From Leptolyngbya sp. SIO1E4 (lineage in GTDB: Bacteria > Cyanobacteriota > Cyanobacteriia > Phormidesmidales > Phormidesmidaceae): a DNA stretch of 64,000 nt. Within the stretch, counting starts at the first letter, position 1; the number at the start of each line of letters is the position of its first letter. The notes under the pieces are model-generated. The model had not been told where the DNA came from, ran no database searches, and saw nothing but the letters and a program-made list of their open reading frames with translations. Below are positions 36,403-45,146 of the stretch, in pieces. The position numbers and the translations under genes are program-made. Location of the stretch: NCBI GenBank assembly GCA_010672825.2, contig JAAHFU020000002.1, forward strand, positions 632,001 to 696,000. Direction: 5' to 3'.

Positions 36403-37200
36403 TTACTCTCCAGCGAGAAGTCTGACCACTGTGTTTCCATGCAGTTCGCTGACTTCAAACAGCACTGGAAACTTTTTGTAGTAACTCGCCCAACGGTTCA
36501 CGTTGTAAGCCGCTTTAACAATTTTGCGCTTGCTCAAATAGGCCCCAATCGATTTAACATCTGCCCAGCCTGTCGGTTTTCGATTTTGTCTAATCGCTTC
36601 AATGAAGACCTTTTTAGGCGCTTTAGAGGCATCCTCCACGGGCTTATTCGGCTCAACCACGCTCAAGATCACGGGTTTCCCAGCATCGTTGGTGGAGGTT
36701 ATCGTGCTTTGCTTGCCCGTGGTCGCCCCCAACTGCCCATAAACAGCACTCTTACTCTCGATATCATTGCTATCGAGGGAAATAAACTCGGTGCACGCTT
36801 CTTGAAACGAAATTGAGGCGGTTTTGAAGTACCCAAAGCCAAAGACCTGAGACCCCGATGAAATCAGCCGCACCACGAGCGGTGTGTAGTCACTGTCTCC
36901 AGCCACAATTCCAAAAATCTCGGGGCGCATCGTCTGCAGCAAATCCATAGCGTCGATCGCGAGGGCAATGTCTGTGGCGTTTTTCCCGGCGACGTAATCG
37001 AACTGCTGAATCGGGGTAATGGCATGCTTGTGGAGAATTTTGGCCCACCCCTGGAGATGATCTTTTTTCCAGTTGCCGTAAGCACGGCGAACTCGAATCG
37101 TCCCTAAGTAGCTTAGCCGACTGAACACCAGTTCAATCTTAGAAGCCGAGGCATTGTCAGCATCAATGAGTAGGGCAATCCGGGACTGTGAAGGTTCCAT
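36403..37200 (-). CDS. NYN-domain (PIN-like) protein with C-terminal LOTUS/OST-HTH-like domain
   Basis: 265 residues. The N-terminal NYN fold (about 8-145) has the acidic residues expected of a metal-dependent ribonuclease: ALLIDADNAS, GKNATDIALAIDAMDLL and GIVAGDSDYTPLV. About 185-260 is a winged-helix-like segment resembling OST-HTH/LOTUS (FIEAIRQNRKPTGWADVKSI), a predicted RNA-binding module. The pair suggests RNA cleavage or surveillance in the cytoplasm. The target is not known. The gene stands alone between two convergent/codirectional neighbours, 388 bases from gatB. Confidence 0.85.
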   Translation of the reverse strand: MEPSQSRIALLIDADNASASKIELVFSRLSYLGTIRVRRAYGNWKKDHLQGWAKILHKHAITPIQQFDYVAGKNATDIALAIDAMDLLQTMRPEIFGIVAGDSDYTPLVVRLISSGSQVFGFGYFKTASISFQEACTEFISLDSNDIESKSAVYGQLGATTGKQSTITSTNDAGKPVILSVVEPNKPVEDASKAPKKVFIEAIRQNRKPTGWADVKSIGAYLSKRKIVKAAYNVNRWASYYKKFPVLFEVSELHGNTVVRLLAGE

Positions 37201-37588
37201 AGCACTCTATTGGCAACTGCCACATCAATTCACCAATTCATTCCACGCTTAATGCTCAGGCTATCAAGCATAAACGAATAGTTGTAATCAGGCACAAGCG
37301 ATCGTCAAATATAGGGTAATCGCGCTAGCCCTTGAACGGCTAATTGTTAAGCCATTAATCGAAGCAGACAGGCTGACTACCCTGCCAGACAACAAGAATC
37401 CCTGATCCGGCGACCCCTGTAACGGGCAACACACGACAGCTTAGTGCCTGGATACCGCTCAATTTACGTGTAGATAAAAAAAAGGAGAGCCGCAAGCAGC
37501 TCTCCCTACCATCAGGGTGCATCTACATAACATAGTATTGCACATCTGGGATGAGGGGTGAAACCCCCCACGGAAGTATTTTCATTTC
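37201..37588 (-). other. Spacer between the NYN gene and gatB
   Basis: 388 bases without a gene. The left part (37201-37330) should contain the promoter of the NYN gene. The right part holds the gatB terminator at 37476-37505. Nothing else was recognised. Confidence 0.4.
37476..37505 (-). terminator. Intrinsic terminator of gatB
   Basis: On the minus strand GGAGAGC and GCTCTCC form a 7-base stem with an 8-base loop and are followed by eight T (A run at 37476-37483 on +). It lies about 85 bases after the gatB stop. Confidence 0.85.
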
Positions 37589-39076
37589 TTAACCATTGAG
37601 TTTCTTGCCTAAAAGCTGATTCGTGAGCTTTGGATCAACCCGCCCGCTGGTGCGTTTCATGATCTGCCCCACGAAAAACCCCTGCAGTTTTTTCTTGCCT
37701 GCTCGGTATTTGGCCAATTCATCGGGATGAGCAGCCAGAACCTCGTCGATGATAGCCTCGATTTGCCCTGGATCAGAAATTTGGCTGAGGCCCCGCTCCT
37801 CAACCATGGCCTTAGGAGAGCCACCCTGGGTCAGGAGTTCAGGCAGCAAATCTTTAGCAATTTTCGTGCTGATTGTGCCATCTCCAATCATCTTGACCAT
37901 CTCCGCTAACATCTCTGGCGTTAAGGCTATGTCAGAGATGTTAAGTTTCTCGGCGTTCAGGTAAGCGGCAATATCTTGAGTAATCCAGTTGGCCGCCATT
38001 TTGGGATCGGCTGCGGCCTGCACGACGGTGTCAAAATATTCGGTTACCGATCGCTCATCAGCCAAAACCCGCGCATCATAGGCCGAGAGGCCCAATTCCG
38101 TTTCGTAGCGTGTTCGCTTTTGGGCTGGCAACTCAGGCAGTTCAGATTTCCAGGTGTCTAGCTGCTGAGGCGAGACTTCAATCGGCGGTAAATCTGGCTC
38201 TGGAAAGTACCGGTAGTCGCTGGAACCTTCTTTAGACCGCATACTGATGGTGCGCTGGCTGCCTTCTTCCCACAAGCGCGTTTCCTGAAGGATTTTCTCG
38301 TCTGCCTCAATCGCCGCGGTTTGGCGCTCAATTTCGTACTCAATGGCTTTTTGAATCGCACTAAAGGAGTTCATATTTTTGATCTCGACCTTAGTGCCAA
38401 AGGCTTCTTGACCCACGGGGCGAACAGAAATATTGACATCGCAGCGTAGCGACCCCTCTTGCATATTGCCGTCGCTGACGCCCAAATAGCGCATGATGCG
38501 GCGTAGCTCTTGAGCATATTCAGCAGCTTCTTGCCCAGACCGTAAATCCGGCTCTGAAACAATTTCAACTAGGGCAACACCAGCCCGGTTGTAATCTACC
38601 AGGGAGTATGTAGATCCGGCGAGGCGATCGCTGCCAGCATGGACGAGCTTGCCTGCATCTTCTTCCATATGCAGGCGAGTAATGCCGATCCGCTTGCGGG
38701 TGACTTCTTTCGTTTTTTTATCGACCAGCTCAATTTCTAGCCAACCATGCTCGGCGATCGGCAGATCATATTGAGAGATTTGATAGTTCTTGGGAAGATC
38801 AGGATAGAAATATTGCTTGCGGTCAAACTTGCTGTAGGGCGCAATCTGGCAGTTTAGTGCAAGCCCTGCCTTGACTGCGTACTCTAATACCTTTTGATTG
38901 AGTACGGGTAAAACCCCTGGCAACCCCATCACAACCGGATCAATGTGGGTGTTGGGATCAGCCCCGAACACAGTCGAACTGGGAGAGAAGATTTTGGTCT
39001 GAGTACTAAGCTGACAGTGCGTTTCAAGACCAATAACAGCTTCATACTGAGTTTTAGCAGGAGCAGCAGACGTCAT
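37589..39076 (-). CDS. gatB: Asp-tRNA(Asn)/Glu-tRNA(Gln) amidotransferase subunit B
   Basis: 495 residues. GatB is the tRNA-binding and kinase-like subunit of GatCAB, which converts Glu-tRNA(Gln) and Asp-tRNA(Asn) to the amides. Motifs: VIGLETHCQLSTQTKIFSPS at the N-terminus, VVMGLPGVLPVLN, YFYPDLPKNYQISQYDLPI, and EGSLRCDVNISVRP in the centre. The C-terminal helical tail (YqeY-like, GFFVGQIMKRTSGRVDPKL) is complete. gatA and gatC are not in the window. A strong terminator follows. Confidence 0.97.
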   Translation of the reverse strand: MTSAAPAKTQYEAVIGLETHCQLSTQTKIFSPSSTVFGADPNTHIDPVVMGLPGVLPVLNQKVLEYAVKAGLALNCQIAPYSKFDRKQYFYPDLPKNYQISQYDLPIAEHGWLEIELVDKKTKEVTRKRIGITRLHMEEDAGKLVHAGSDRLAGSTYSLVDYNRAGVALVEIVSEPDLRSGQEAAEYAQELRRIMRYLGVSDGNMQEGSLRCDVNISVRPVGQEAFGTKVEIKNMNSFSAIQKAIEYEIERQTAAIEADEKILQETRLWEEGSQRTISMRSKEGSSDYRYFPEPDLPPIEVSPQQLDTWKSELPELPAQKRTRYETELGLSAYDARVLADERSVTEYFDTVVQAAADPKMAANWITQDIAAYLNAEKLNISDIALTPEMLAEMVKMIGDGTISTKIAKDLLPELLTQGGSPKAMVEERGLSQISDPGQIEAIIDEVLAAHPDELAKYRAGKKKLQGFFVGQIMKRTSGRVDPKLTNQLLGKKLNG

Positions 39077-39464
39077 GGTAAACCGCGATCGACGTTAACT
39101 CAGCCATTTTAGCGTTGACTGTTCGGGTAGATGGAGAGATTGAGGCGACCATGAGCCAATGAAAAGGGTACGTCTACGGAACCCAGATCAGGTGACTTTT
39201 ATTCCTTCGATACCCCATCGCTACTATCCACTTTCTAAGCCCAGCCTACTCGCGAGTAGATGTTGCTAGAGTATCCCCAACAATAGCGTTTTGAGGCGAT
39301 TATCAGGCCTGAGATAAGGACGTTTTTTGGGGTGTCCTTAACGTTTACAGCACGGATCAGAAAACGTCACAAAATGATGACTGTGGTAATATTTTTGTGA
39401 TTTTGTAACCAATTCCGGCTACGAATCAGCCAGGTTTCAAGATCCAAGGAGTGGAGGCGCAGGC
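39077..39464. promoter_or_regulatory. Divergent promoter region of gatB and the Gfo/Idh/MocA gene
   Basis: 388 bases without a gene. TGGTAATAT at 39384-39392 looks like an extended -10 box (TGn-TAATAT) for the rightward oxidoreductase gene. It lies in an AT-rich tract, and no good -35 box precedes it. GGAGTGGAGG lies about 8 bases before the GTG start. The gatB promoter on the left side was not resolved. Confidence 0.35.
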
Positions 39465-40544
39465 GTGCACATTAACTTATCTAATAACGGTCTAGATATT
39501 CAGTCCCATCGGAATCAGGCCGAACCTATTCGGGTTGGGGTGGTCGGAGTTGGAAACATGGGGCAGCATCACGCCCGTGTTTTAAGTCGTCTTAAGGATG
39601 TTGAACTGGTTGGTATTTCGGATATCAACGTAGAGTTGGGCTTAGATACCGCAAGCAAATATCGGGTTCGCTTTTTTGAGGATTATCACGATTTAATTGC
39701 CCACGTAGACGCCATCTGCGTAGCAGTGCCGACGCGTTTGCATCACACCGTCGGCATGGAATGTTTGCAAACGGGCGTTCACGTTCTGATTGAAAAGCCG
39801 ATCGCTGCCAGCATTGCTGAAGCAGAGTCGCTTGTGAATGCAGCGGCTGAATCTAACTGCATTCTGCAGGTAGGCCATATTGAACGTTTCAACCCCGCCT
39901 TTAAAGAACTCCATAACGTCCTCCGTACGGAAGAAGTGTTGGCATTAGAAGCGCGTCGCATGAGCCCCTATTCTAACCGCGCCAACGATGTCTCTGTTGT
40001 GCTGGACTTGATGATCCACGATATTGACCTGCTGCTTGAACTTGCGGGTTCTCCAGTTGTAAAACTGTCTGCTAGTGGTAGCCGGTCTGCGAACTCTGGC
40101 TATCTTGACTATGTCACAGCAACCTTGGGGTTTGCCAATGGGGTGGTGGCAACGCTGACCTCCAGCAAAGTAACCCATCGCAAAATCCGCACGATCGCGG
40201 CCCATTGCCGAAACTCTCTTACAGAGGCGGACTTTCTCAACAACGAGATTTTGATTAATCGGCAAACCACCGCTAACACCAAAACTGACTATGGCCAGGT
40301 GCTTTATCGCCAAGATGGGCTTATCGAAAAGGTGTACACGAGCAACATTGAGCCTTTGCACGCAGAGCTAGAGCATTTCGTAAACTGTGTGCGTGGGGGT
40401 GAACAGCCCTCTGTAGGCGGTGAGCAAGCACTCAAGGCGCTGCGGTTGGCCAGCCTGATTGAGCAAATGGCTTTAGATGGCAAGGCATGGCAGGGGCAAG
40501 ATCTGGCCACCATGGGCATTGAAGCCCCCGCTATTGCTGTTTAG
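39465..40544 (+). CDS. Gfo/Idh/MocA family NAD(P)-dependent oxidoreductase
   Basis: 359 residues starting at GTG, with a purine-rich ribosome-binding site (GGAGTGGAGG). The Rossmann fold begins RVGVVGVGNMGQHHARVL (about 22-39), and VLIEKPIAASIAEAE carries the conserved EKP lysine. DLMIHDIDLLLELAGSPV gives the active-site Asp/His of the family. Substrates are usually sugars or sugar nucleotides; a UDP-amino-sugar 3-dehydrogenase role is possible, but no sugar cluster is adjacent. The 20 residues before the Rossmann strand are longer than usual, so an internal start cannot be excluded. Confidence 0.88.
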   Translation: MHINLSNNGLDIQSHRNQAEPIRVGVVGVGNMGQHHARVLSRLKDVELVGISDINVELGLDTASKYRVRFFEDYHDLIAHVDAICVAVPTRLHHTVGMECLQTGVHVLIEKPIAASIAEAESLVNAAAESNCILQVGHIERFNPAFKELHNVLRTEEVLALEARRMSPYSNRANDVSVVLDLMIHDIDLLLELAGSPVVKLSASGSRSANSGYLDYVTATLGFANGVVATLTSSKVTHRKIRTIAAHCRNSLTEADFLNNEILINRQTTANTKTDYGQVLYRQDGLIEKVYTSNIEPLHAELEHFVNCVRGGEQPSVGGEQALKALRLASLIEQMALDGKAWQGQDLATMGIEAPAIAV

Positions 40545-40577
40545 CCCGTGTTGCCTCGTCAAGTCATCGTTACTCCC

Positions 40578-41573
40578 TTACCAGGGATCATCTAGCACGC
40601 TATCGGGCAACGCTTGGCCCGAACTTTGTGACTTTAAGAGGACGTCTTGAATCGCCTGGCTAAGAGTTCGGCTGACTAAGGTGTTGCCCTCACGACTCAG
40701 GTGAATATGGTCTCGATAGAGGCTTTCGGGGGACGAAGCCGTCTGGAAAGCCTTTAAAAAATCAATGTAGAGAATTTGCTGAGTTTCTGTAAATTGAAGC
40801 AAACGCTGACGGGCCGTGATTTCATAATCTCGTGATCCTGGCGGCGTAACTTCCCTCAGGAGTGGGGTCATCGCCAAAATCAGTTGGCCATTAGCGTCTT
40901 GGGTAATGTGCTGAATTTGCCGAATAGCCTCTAGATTAACGCCAACCCGATCGCCGCCTTCATTATGCACTGCCTGCAATTCTGGAATGGGCTTGGGCTT
41001 TTTGAACCGGTTGAGCACTTCGATCAAGGCCAGCGGAGGTCGCCGAGACGGATAGGCGCGATCGCGCCCCACCTGGACTGATGTTGGAGCAGTGGCAAAG
41101 AGATCATCTGTGTTGATCAGCACTACAACCACCGACGCGTCGAAGGTTCCGAATTTGGCCAGATAGGCCAATTCATTTCGCGGCCCCCATGAGTTAGCAG
41201 ACGCATTGAGAACCTCTACTGCGCTGTAGTTATCAAATTTTGTCGTCGGCAGCTGCTGCTGTATCTGAACGGATAGAATTTCAGACTGATCAGTCCACCA
41301 GCCACCATTTGCGATTGAGTCTCCAATCATCAGTACTCGCAGGGTGCCAGTGTCTGGTTTAGGGGCGATTGCAGAGCCCCGCATTGAGTATTGATTAATT
41401 TCTAACAAGTTGCCAAAGCGCCGGGTGCGCTGATTGGGAGCTAGCCGGTATCCCACCTGCGGATCTGCCACATACAATGGCGGGCTACCAAAGCCAAAGA
41501 CTAGCCGCAGGGCAATTTCAAGTGCTCCAACCCCAAGGAAAACCAGACCCAAAATGATGAAAGCCAGCCTCAC
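40578..41573 (-). CDS. SGNH/GDSL-type hydrolase with N-terminal membrane anchor
   Basis: 331 residues. An N-terminal hydrophobic helix (LAFIILGLVFLGVGALEIAL) serves as signal anchor. The SGNH fold has block I LMIGDSIANGG with the catalytic Ser (about 85), block III SANSWGPRNEL (Gly/Asn) and block V DHIHLSREGNTLV with Asp and His (about 292-295). Such enzymes deacylate or acylate cell-surface polymers. It faces away from the ABC transporter, with the purine-rich repeat between them. It converges on the oxidoreductase gene, 33 bases between stops. Confidence 0.85.
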   Translation of the reverse strand: MRLAFIILGLVFLGVGALEIALRLVFGFGSPPLYVADPQVGYRLAPNQRTRRFGNLLEINQYSMRGSAIAPKPDTGTLRVLMIGDSIANGGWWTDQSEILSVQIQQQLPTTKFDNYSAVEVLNASANSWGPRNELAYLAKFGTFDASVVVVLINTDDLFATAPTSVQVGRDRAYPSRRPPLALIEVLNRFKKPKPIPELQAVHNEGGDRVGVNLEAIRQIQHITQDANGQLILAMTPLLREVTPPGSRDYEITARQRLLQFTETQQILYIDFLKAFQTASSPESLYRDHIHLSREGNTLVSRTLSQAIQDVLLKSQSSGQALPDSVLDDPW

Positions 41574-41639
41574 CTGCGCATGTCTCCGTTGAAGTGCCTT
41601 ATCAGTTTAGAAGATGCCCAGATCGTTGAGAGATAAACA

Positions 41640-41823
41640 TTTTGGGCAGGGGGATTGGGGAGTGGAGGTTAGGGAGATTAATAAGGGGAGGGAGAGGAGG
41701 GAGTAAGGCGAGTGGGGAGTAAGGCAAGTGGGGAGTAAGGCAAGTGGGGAGTAAGGGGGAGGAGGGAGTAAGGCAAGTGGGGAATAAGGCGAGTGGGGAG
41801 GAGGGAATAAGGCGAGTGGGGGG
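41640..41823. repeat. Purine-rich short tandem repeat tract
   Basis: The + strand here is almost all purine with G runs. From about 41700 a degenerate unit close to AGTGGGGAGTAAGGCA (16 bases) repeats in tandem and then breaks into variants with extra GGGGGAGGAGG. This is the style of cyanobacterial short tandemly repeated sequences and could form triplex or G-quadruplex DNA. It ends about 65 bases before the ABC exporter start. A frame is open through it by chance. Confidence 0.85.
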
Positions 41824-41890
41824 CAAATGTAGCGCTTGTAGTACTTGTAGTATATGCTGGATAAATTCACGTCGAACTCATGGAACAATC

Positions 41891-43708
41891 ATGGCTAAGT
41901 TCGGAGATGTTATTGGCTACTACAAGAACTATCGGGCGATCGCGATATTGAGTATTGCCGCGAGCAGTGTATTTGAATTGTTAGATCTGGTGGTGCCCTA
42001 TGCGATTGGGCAATTGCTGAATGTGCTCTCTAATCAGTCTGTCGACCAGCTAGCCCAGGGGTTAGTGAGTTGGGTTGCGACGGTCTCTGGAATGGAGGCA
42101 ACGCGATCGCTGACCTTGGGGCTATTGTTGGGAATGATTTTTCTCGTCACTGTGATTAGAGCCCCGATTGAACCCTGGCTAGGGGTTTGGTTTCACTGGG
42201 ATGTGGCCTTGCGGAGTCGCCGTGACCATTCGGTAGAGGTGGTTCGTAAACTGCTGAGTCTGCCCCTTGGCTTTTATGACGAGCATAATCCAGGTCGCAT
42301 TGCTGGTCGGGTAGCGCGGGGCTTATCCAACCATACGTGGACCTATCCAGAAATTGCCGGACAGCTCTTTCCGAAACTGGTGCGGGTATTTGGCATCTTT
42401 TGTGTCATTTGGATTATTGAATGGCCGATCGCTGCCCTTTTTCTGGTGTCTTTTATCGTGATCTTGGGATATAGCATGCGGGATCTGGTTCGCTTGAACC
42501 GCAAAGAGCAAGCCCTTGATCGCTATATGGAAAGCACTGAGAGCCGCACATCTGAAATCATCACCAATATCAAAACTGTAAAAGCATTCGCGGCTGAGCA
42601 CACTGAATTAGAGCGCCAACGTCAGCGACTAGGCCGTGAGTTAACCGTGGTAGAACAAATCATTCACCGGGGCTACGTGGTGTTGATGACCTGGCAAGAG
42701 TTGCTGATTCAAAGCTGCGTGTTTGGGGTGTTGGTGCTGACGTTAATCGCGACTTTGCAAGGGCAGATTTCCTTAGGTCATTTTGTGACGACGCTAACGG
42801 TTTCCAGCATGGCCTATGCCGAGCTGGAGCCTATTAGCAACCTGGCTGAGATTTTTGCCCGTCGGTATGCATCCATGATTCGCTTTCACGAATTCATACA
42901 GCTGCCTACAGGCATTGAAGCAGCCAGCATTGCTCAGTCTCCAGAGGCCATTACCCGCTATCAGTTCACGGGTAAGCTGCATTTTAATCATCTCAGCTTT
43001 GGGTATGAGGCAAGCCGTCCGGTCTTGCAAGACATTGATCTCTTGATTCAGCCGAAGCAAACGGTGGCCCTGGTCGGGCGCTCAGGGTCGGGCAAGTCTA
43101 CCCTGGTAAAACTGCTGTTTCGCTATTTTGAGCCTCAACAAGGCCGCATTCTCATTGACGGAGAGGATATTCGCAAACTAGATATCACGGGCTATCGCAA
43201 ACAACTTGCGATCGTTCACCAAGAAGTCGATGTCTTCAACGGGACGCTGATGGACAACCTCACCTACGGCAATCCTGATGTCACCCGCGAGCAGGTGGAT
43301 GAAGCGTGCCAAATTGCTCGGGTAGACGAGTTCATCCAGCAGATGCCCCAAGGCTATTCCACCATAGTGGGAGAGCGCGGAGTCCGTCTTTCTGGGGGTC
43401 AGCGGCAAAGATTAGGGATTGCTCGGGCATTGCTGATGCACCCCGATGTCCTTGTGTTTGATGAGGCGACATCTAGCCTCGACTATGAGTCAGAGCGGGC
43501 TATCCAACTGGCAATGCGGAGCATCTTGGGCACCCGGACAACGATTATCATTGCTCACCGCTTGAGCACCGTGCGAGATGCAGATGTCATTGTGGTACTA
43601 GATCAAGGTCGAATTTTAGAAATGGGTAGCCATGAGGATCTACTCAATCACGGTGGGCTTTATCACCGTCTGCATATGCTGCAAGAAACCGGGGATCTGT
43701 TGGGATAA
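41891..43708 (+). CDS. ABC exporter, fused permease and ATPase
   Basis: 605 residues from the ATG at 41891. The frame is open further up to 41744, but that part only translates the tandem repeat tract. Six membrane helices span about 15-330 (SLGHFVTTLTVSSMAYAEL closes the domain). The ATPase has GRSGSGKST (about 396-404), signature LSGGQRQRLGIARAL (about 500) and Walker B VLVFDEATSSLD, followed by the H-loop IIAHRLSTV. Architecture is that of half-size exporters that act as dimers (lipid, peptide or drug export). Substrate unknown. Confidence 0.93.
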   Translation: MAKFGDVIGYYKNYRAIAILSIAASSVFELLDLVVPYAIGQLLNVLSNQSVDQLAQGLVSWVATVSGMEATRSLTLGLLLGMIFLVTVIRAPIEPWLGVWFHWDVALRSRRDHSVEVVRKLLSLPLGFYDEHNPGRIAGRVARGLSNHTWTYPEIAGQLFPKLVRVFGIFCVIWIIEWPIAALFLVSFIVILGYSMRDLVRLNRKEQALDRYMESTESRTSEIITNIKTVKAFAAEHTELERQRQRLGRELTVVEQIIHRGYVVLMTWQELLIQSCVFGVLVLTLIATLQGQISLGHFVTTLTVSSMAYAELEPISNLAEIFARRYASMIRFHEFIQLPTGIEAASIAQSPEAITRYQFTGKLHFNHLSFGYEASRPVLQDIDLLIQPKQTVALVGRSGSGKSTLVKLLFRYFEPQQGRILIDGEDIRKLDITGYRKQLAIVHQEVDVFNGTLMDNLTYGNPDVTREQVDEACQIARVDEFIQQMPQGYSTIVGERGVRLSGGQRQRLGIARALLMHPDVLVFDEATSSLDYESERAIQLAMRSILGTRTTIIIAHRLSTVRDADVIVVLDQGRILEMGSHEDLLNHGGLYHRLHMLQETGDLLG

Positions 43709-43859
43709 CTCGGATTAAGGTCACGGCTTTAGTCATCGGTAGAGGCAGCATTTGGGTCAGAATTTCTGCATCTAAATCAGAAATCTGATGCCAAATACTT
43801 CGCCCTTACCAAATCCCGTGTCACAATGGGGACGCTTCTAGGGTTATAAACGTTTACCT

Positions 43860-44051
43860 ATGCGCAGCAACTCCAACCTAGCCGTCATGATCGTGCTGAA
43901 TATCGTAGGCGTGATGTTAGTCATGGGTGCGATCATTCTGGTGCTGCGGGGGCTAGGATGGATTAACCAAATTCCGGAATATGTGGTTTGGGCACTCTTG
44001 TTGCTGGCGCTAGGCATCGGCATTTTAGGGGGAATTCGCACCGCCCGCTGA
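43860..44051 (+). CDS. Tiny two-helix membrane protein A
   Basis: 63 residues, two hydrophobic helices (about 7-30 and 38-58) linked by a short loop with GLGWINQIP and ending GGIRTAR. No family name was recognised. It is paralogous to the next small gene: both share the pattern ILxLRGL, a Pro in the loop, (V/L)WxLLLL, a Gly-rich end and a basic terminus. The genes are 10 bases apart and form an operon. It should sit in the cytoplasmic or thylakoid membrane; role unknown. Confidence 0.7.
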   Translation: MRSNSNLAVMIVLNIVGVMLVMGAIILVLRGLGWINQIPEYVVWALLLLALGIGILGGIRTAR

Positions 44052-44061
44052 GGAGGCGACT

Positions 44062-44238
44062 ATGAGGCAGCTATCCGTACCGACTCAGGTGTTTCTGGGC
44101 ATCTTTGCTCTGACCCTCATTGTCTGGATTTTGCGAGGGTTAGCAATTCTTTCCTTTTTACCAGGGATTGTCCTGTGGATTCTTTTATTGTTGACCATTG
44201 GTTCGGGCGTGCTTACTAGCTTGCAACGCATTCGCTAG
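44062..44238 (+). CDS. Tiny two-helix membrane protein B, paralogue of A
   Basis: 58 residues: starts MRQLSVPTQVFLGIFALTLI and continues with ILRGLAILSFLPGIVLW, ending TSLQRIR. A near-perfect ribosome-binding site (GAGGAGG) lies 5 bases before the ATG and overlaps the stop of the upstream paralogue by one base. Same two-helix plan and aligned LRGL, Pro, W-x-LLLL and C-terminal basic residues as its neighbour, so the pair arose by tandem duplication. Function unknown. Confidence 0.75.
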   Translation: MRQLSVPTQVFLGIFALTLIVWILRGLAILSFLPGIVLWILLLLTIGSGVLTSLQRIR

Positions 44239-44287
44239 AAACAGACTCGCTGTATAAGCACCAGAAATCGTGCATTCCTTGAGCACC

Positions 44288-44318
44288 AGCCTTGGAGAAA
44301 CCGGGTTTCTTCAAGGCT
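44288..44318. repeat. Near-perfect 31-base palindrome
   Basis: AGCCTTG-g-AGAAACC (44288-44302) pairs with GGTTTCT-t-CAAGGCT (44304-44318) around a single central G, with one G-T wobble. The core AGAAACC/GGTTTCT resembles GAAACCCGGTTTC-type palindromes scattered in cyanobacterial genomes. No T run follows, so it is a repeat rather than a clear terminator. Confidence 0.65.
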
Positions 44319-44424
44319 GAGCTGAGCTACTGATCTGCACTGTTGAGAGAACACTCTACAGACGACGTTGAGAGATTTCGGGTTTGAGCCCTCCGGCAAC
44401 AGCATCATGCTGCTTTTCTAGAAG

Positions 44425-44622
44425 TTAATGGGCACCGTCAAAGGCCATCTCAGAGTCTGGGTCAAACAACACGACAAAGGATGTGTGAGGGCTCAGTCGG
44501 CGGAGAACCGCTACATGGGCGTCAGCGTCTTGATAACGACGGAAACGCTCAACAATGACTCGCTGCATTTCAGGGAGTTGACGCACAATGCACCAAGGGC
44601 GGAGCTTAGTTTGGTAAGTCAT
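44425..44622 (-). CDS. Small conserved cyanobacterial hypothetical protein
   Basis: 65 residues from the ATG at 44622; an ATG three codons upstream (44631) is also possible. The sequence begins MTYQTKLRPWCIVRQLPEM and continues with VIVERFRRYQDADAHVAVLR and FVVLFDPD. This is a recognisable small soluble protein of cyanobacteria (strand, Arg-rich helix, strand) with no known role. It overlaps another open frame on +, which lacks protein-like composition. A 500-base region without a gene lies upstream. Confidence 0.65.
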   Translation of the reverse strand: MTYQTKLRPWCIVRQLPEMQRVIVERFRRYQDADAHVAVLRRLSPHTSFVVLFDPDSEMAFDGAH

Positions 44623-45146
44623 AGGTTTCAAGAAACTAAAGGACTTGATCGATAAAGATCGTCGTAAGCAACGTAACTAGATTGAAATTGGCTTGTTGGA
44701 CGATATTTCCTCGGACACAAAACTCCGTACTTAAGGAAACCCTTAAGCGTCTAGGGGAAACATCCGAAACGGAAGCAATGCCCCCCAGAAACATCTGCGA
44801 ACTGACTAGAAATGTCGTCCTATGTAGATGCAGAGATGGCTTCAATTTAGAAGCTGCGGCAAATAATTTGATCGATCGCGATCAATCCACCACAATTACG
44901 ATTTGCAAGCGCTCAAGTAAGCCAATCATCACTCAAAAACCCTAGCCTCAGGGATCTGATCGCTCTTAAGTGGGCTTTCGCCTAAGACTTTAGCACTGAA
45001 CTACTAAATAGAGCGTTTCATCTTAAGATGTACACAAAATGTAGCGTTGTGTTTGGTCAAAGTTAAAGTGGCCTAGCGCCCTGTGCAGAGGGTGACAGAT
45101 TTTCTATGATTGCCACCAGCGATCGCTATCATCCCCCTAAAAATCC
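44623..45146. other. 524-base region without a convincing gene
   Basis: Two overlapping frames of 69-87 codons exist on opposite strands, but neither has protein-like composition. The left part may be a long leader of the minus-strand small gene. CTTAAG-TGGGCTTTCGCC-TAAG near 44968-44989 can fold into a small hairpin. No riboswitch or known small RNA was recognised. Confidence 0.4.

Noticed and set aside
41698-41823. CRISPR array
   Set aside because: Units are degenerate, adjacent and without unique spacers; no cas genes. The Cas4-like nuclease at 29622 is not near an array.
41744-41890. N-terminal extension of the ABC exporter
   Set aside because: Translates only the purine tandem repeat; family sequence begins at the ATG at 41891.
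44682-44945. 87-codon + frame in the spacer before the 115-residue hypothetical gene
   Set aside because: Composition looks random, with no ribosome-binding site; overlaps an equally unconvincing minus frame.
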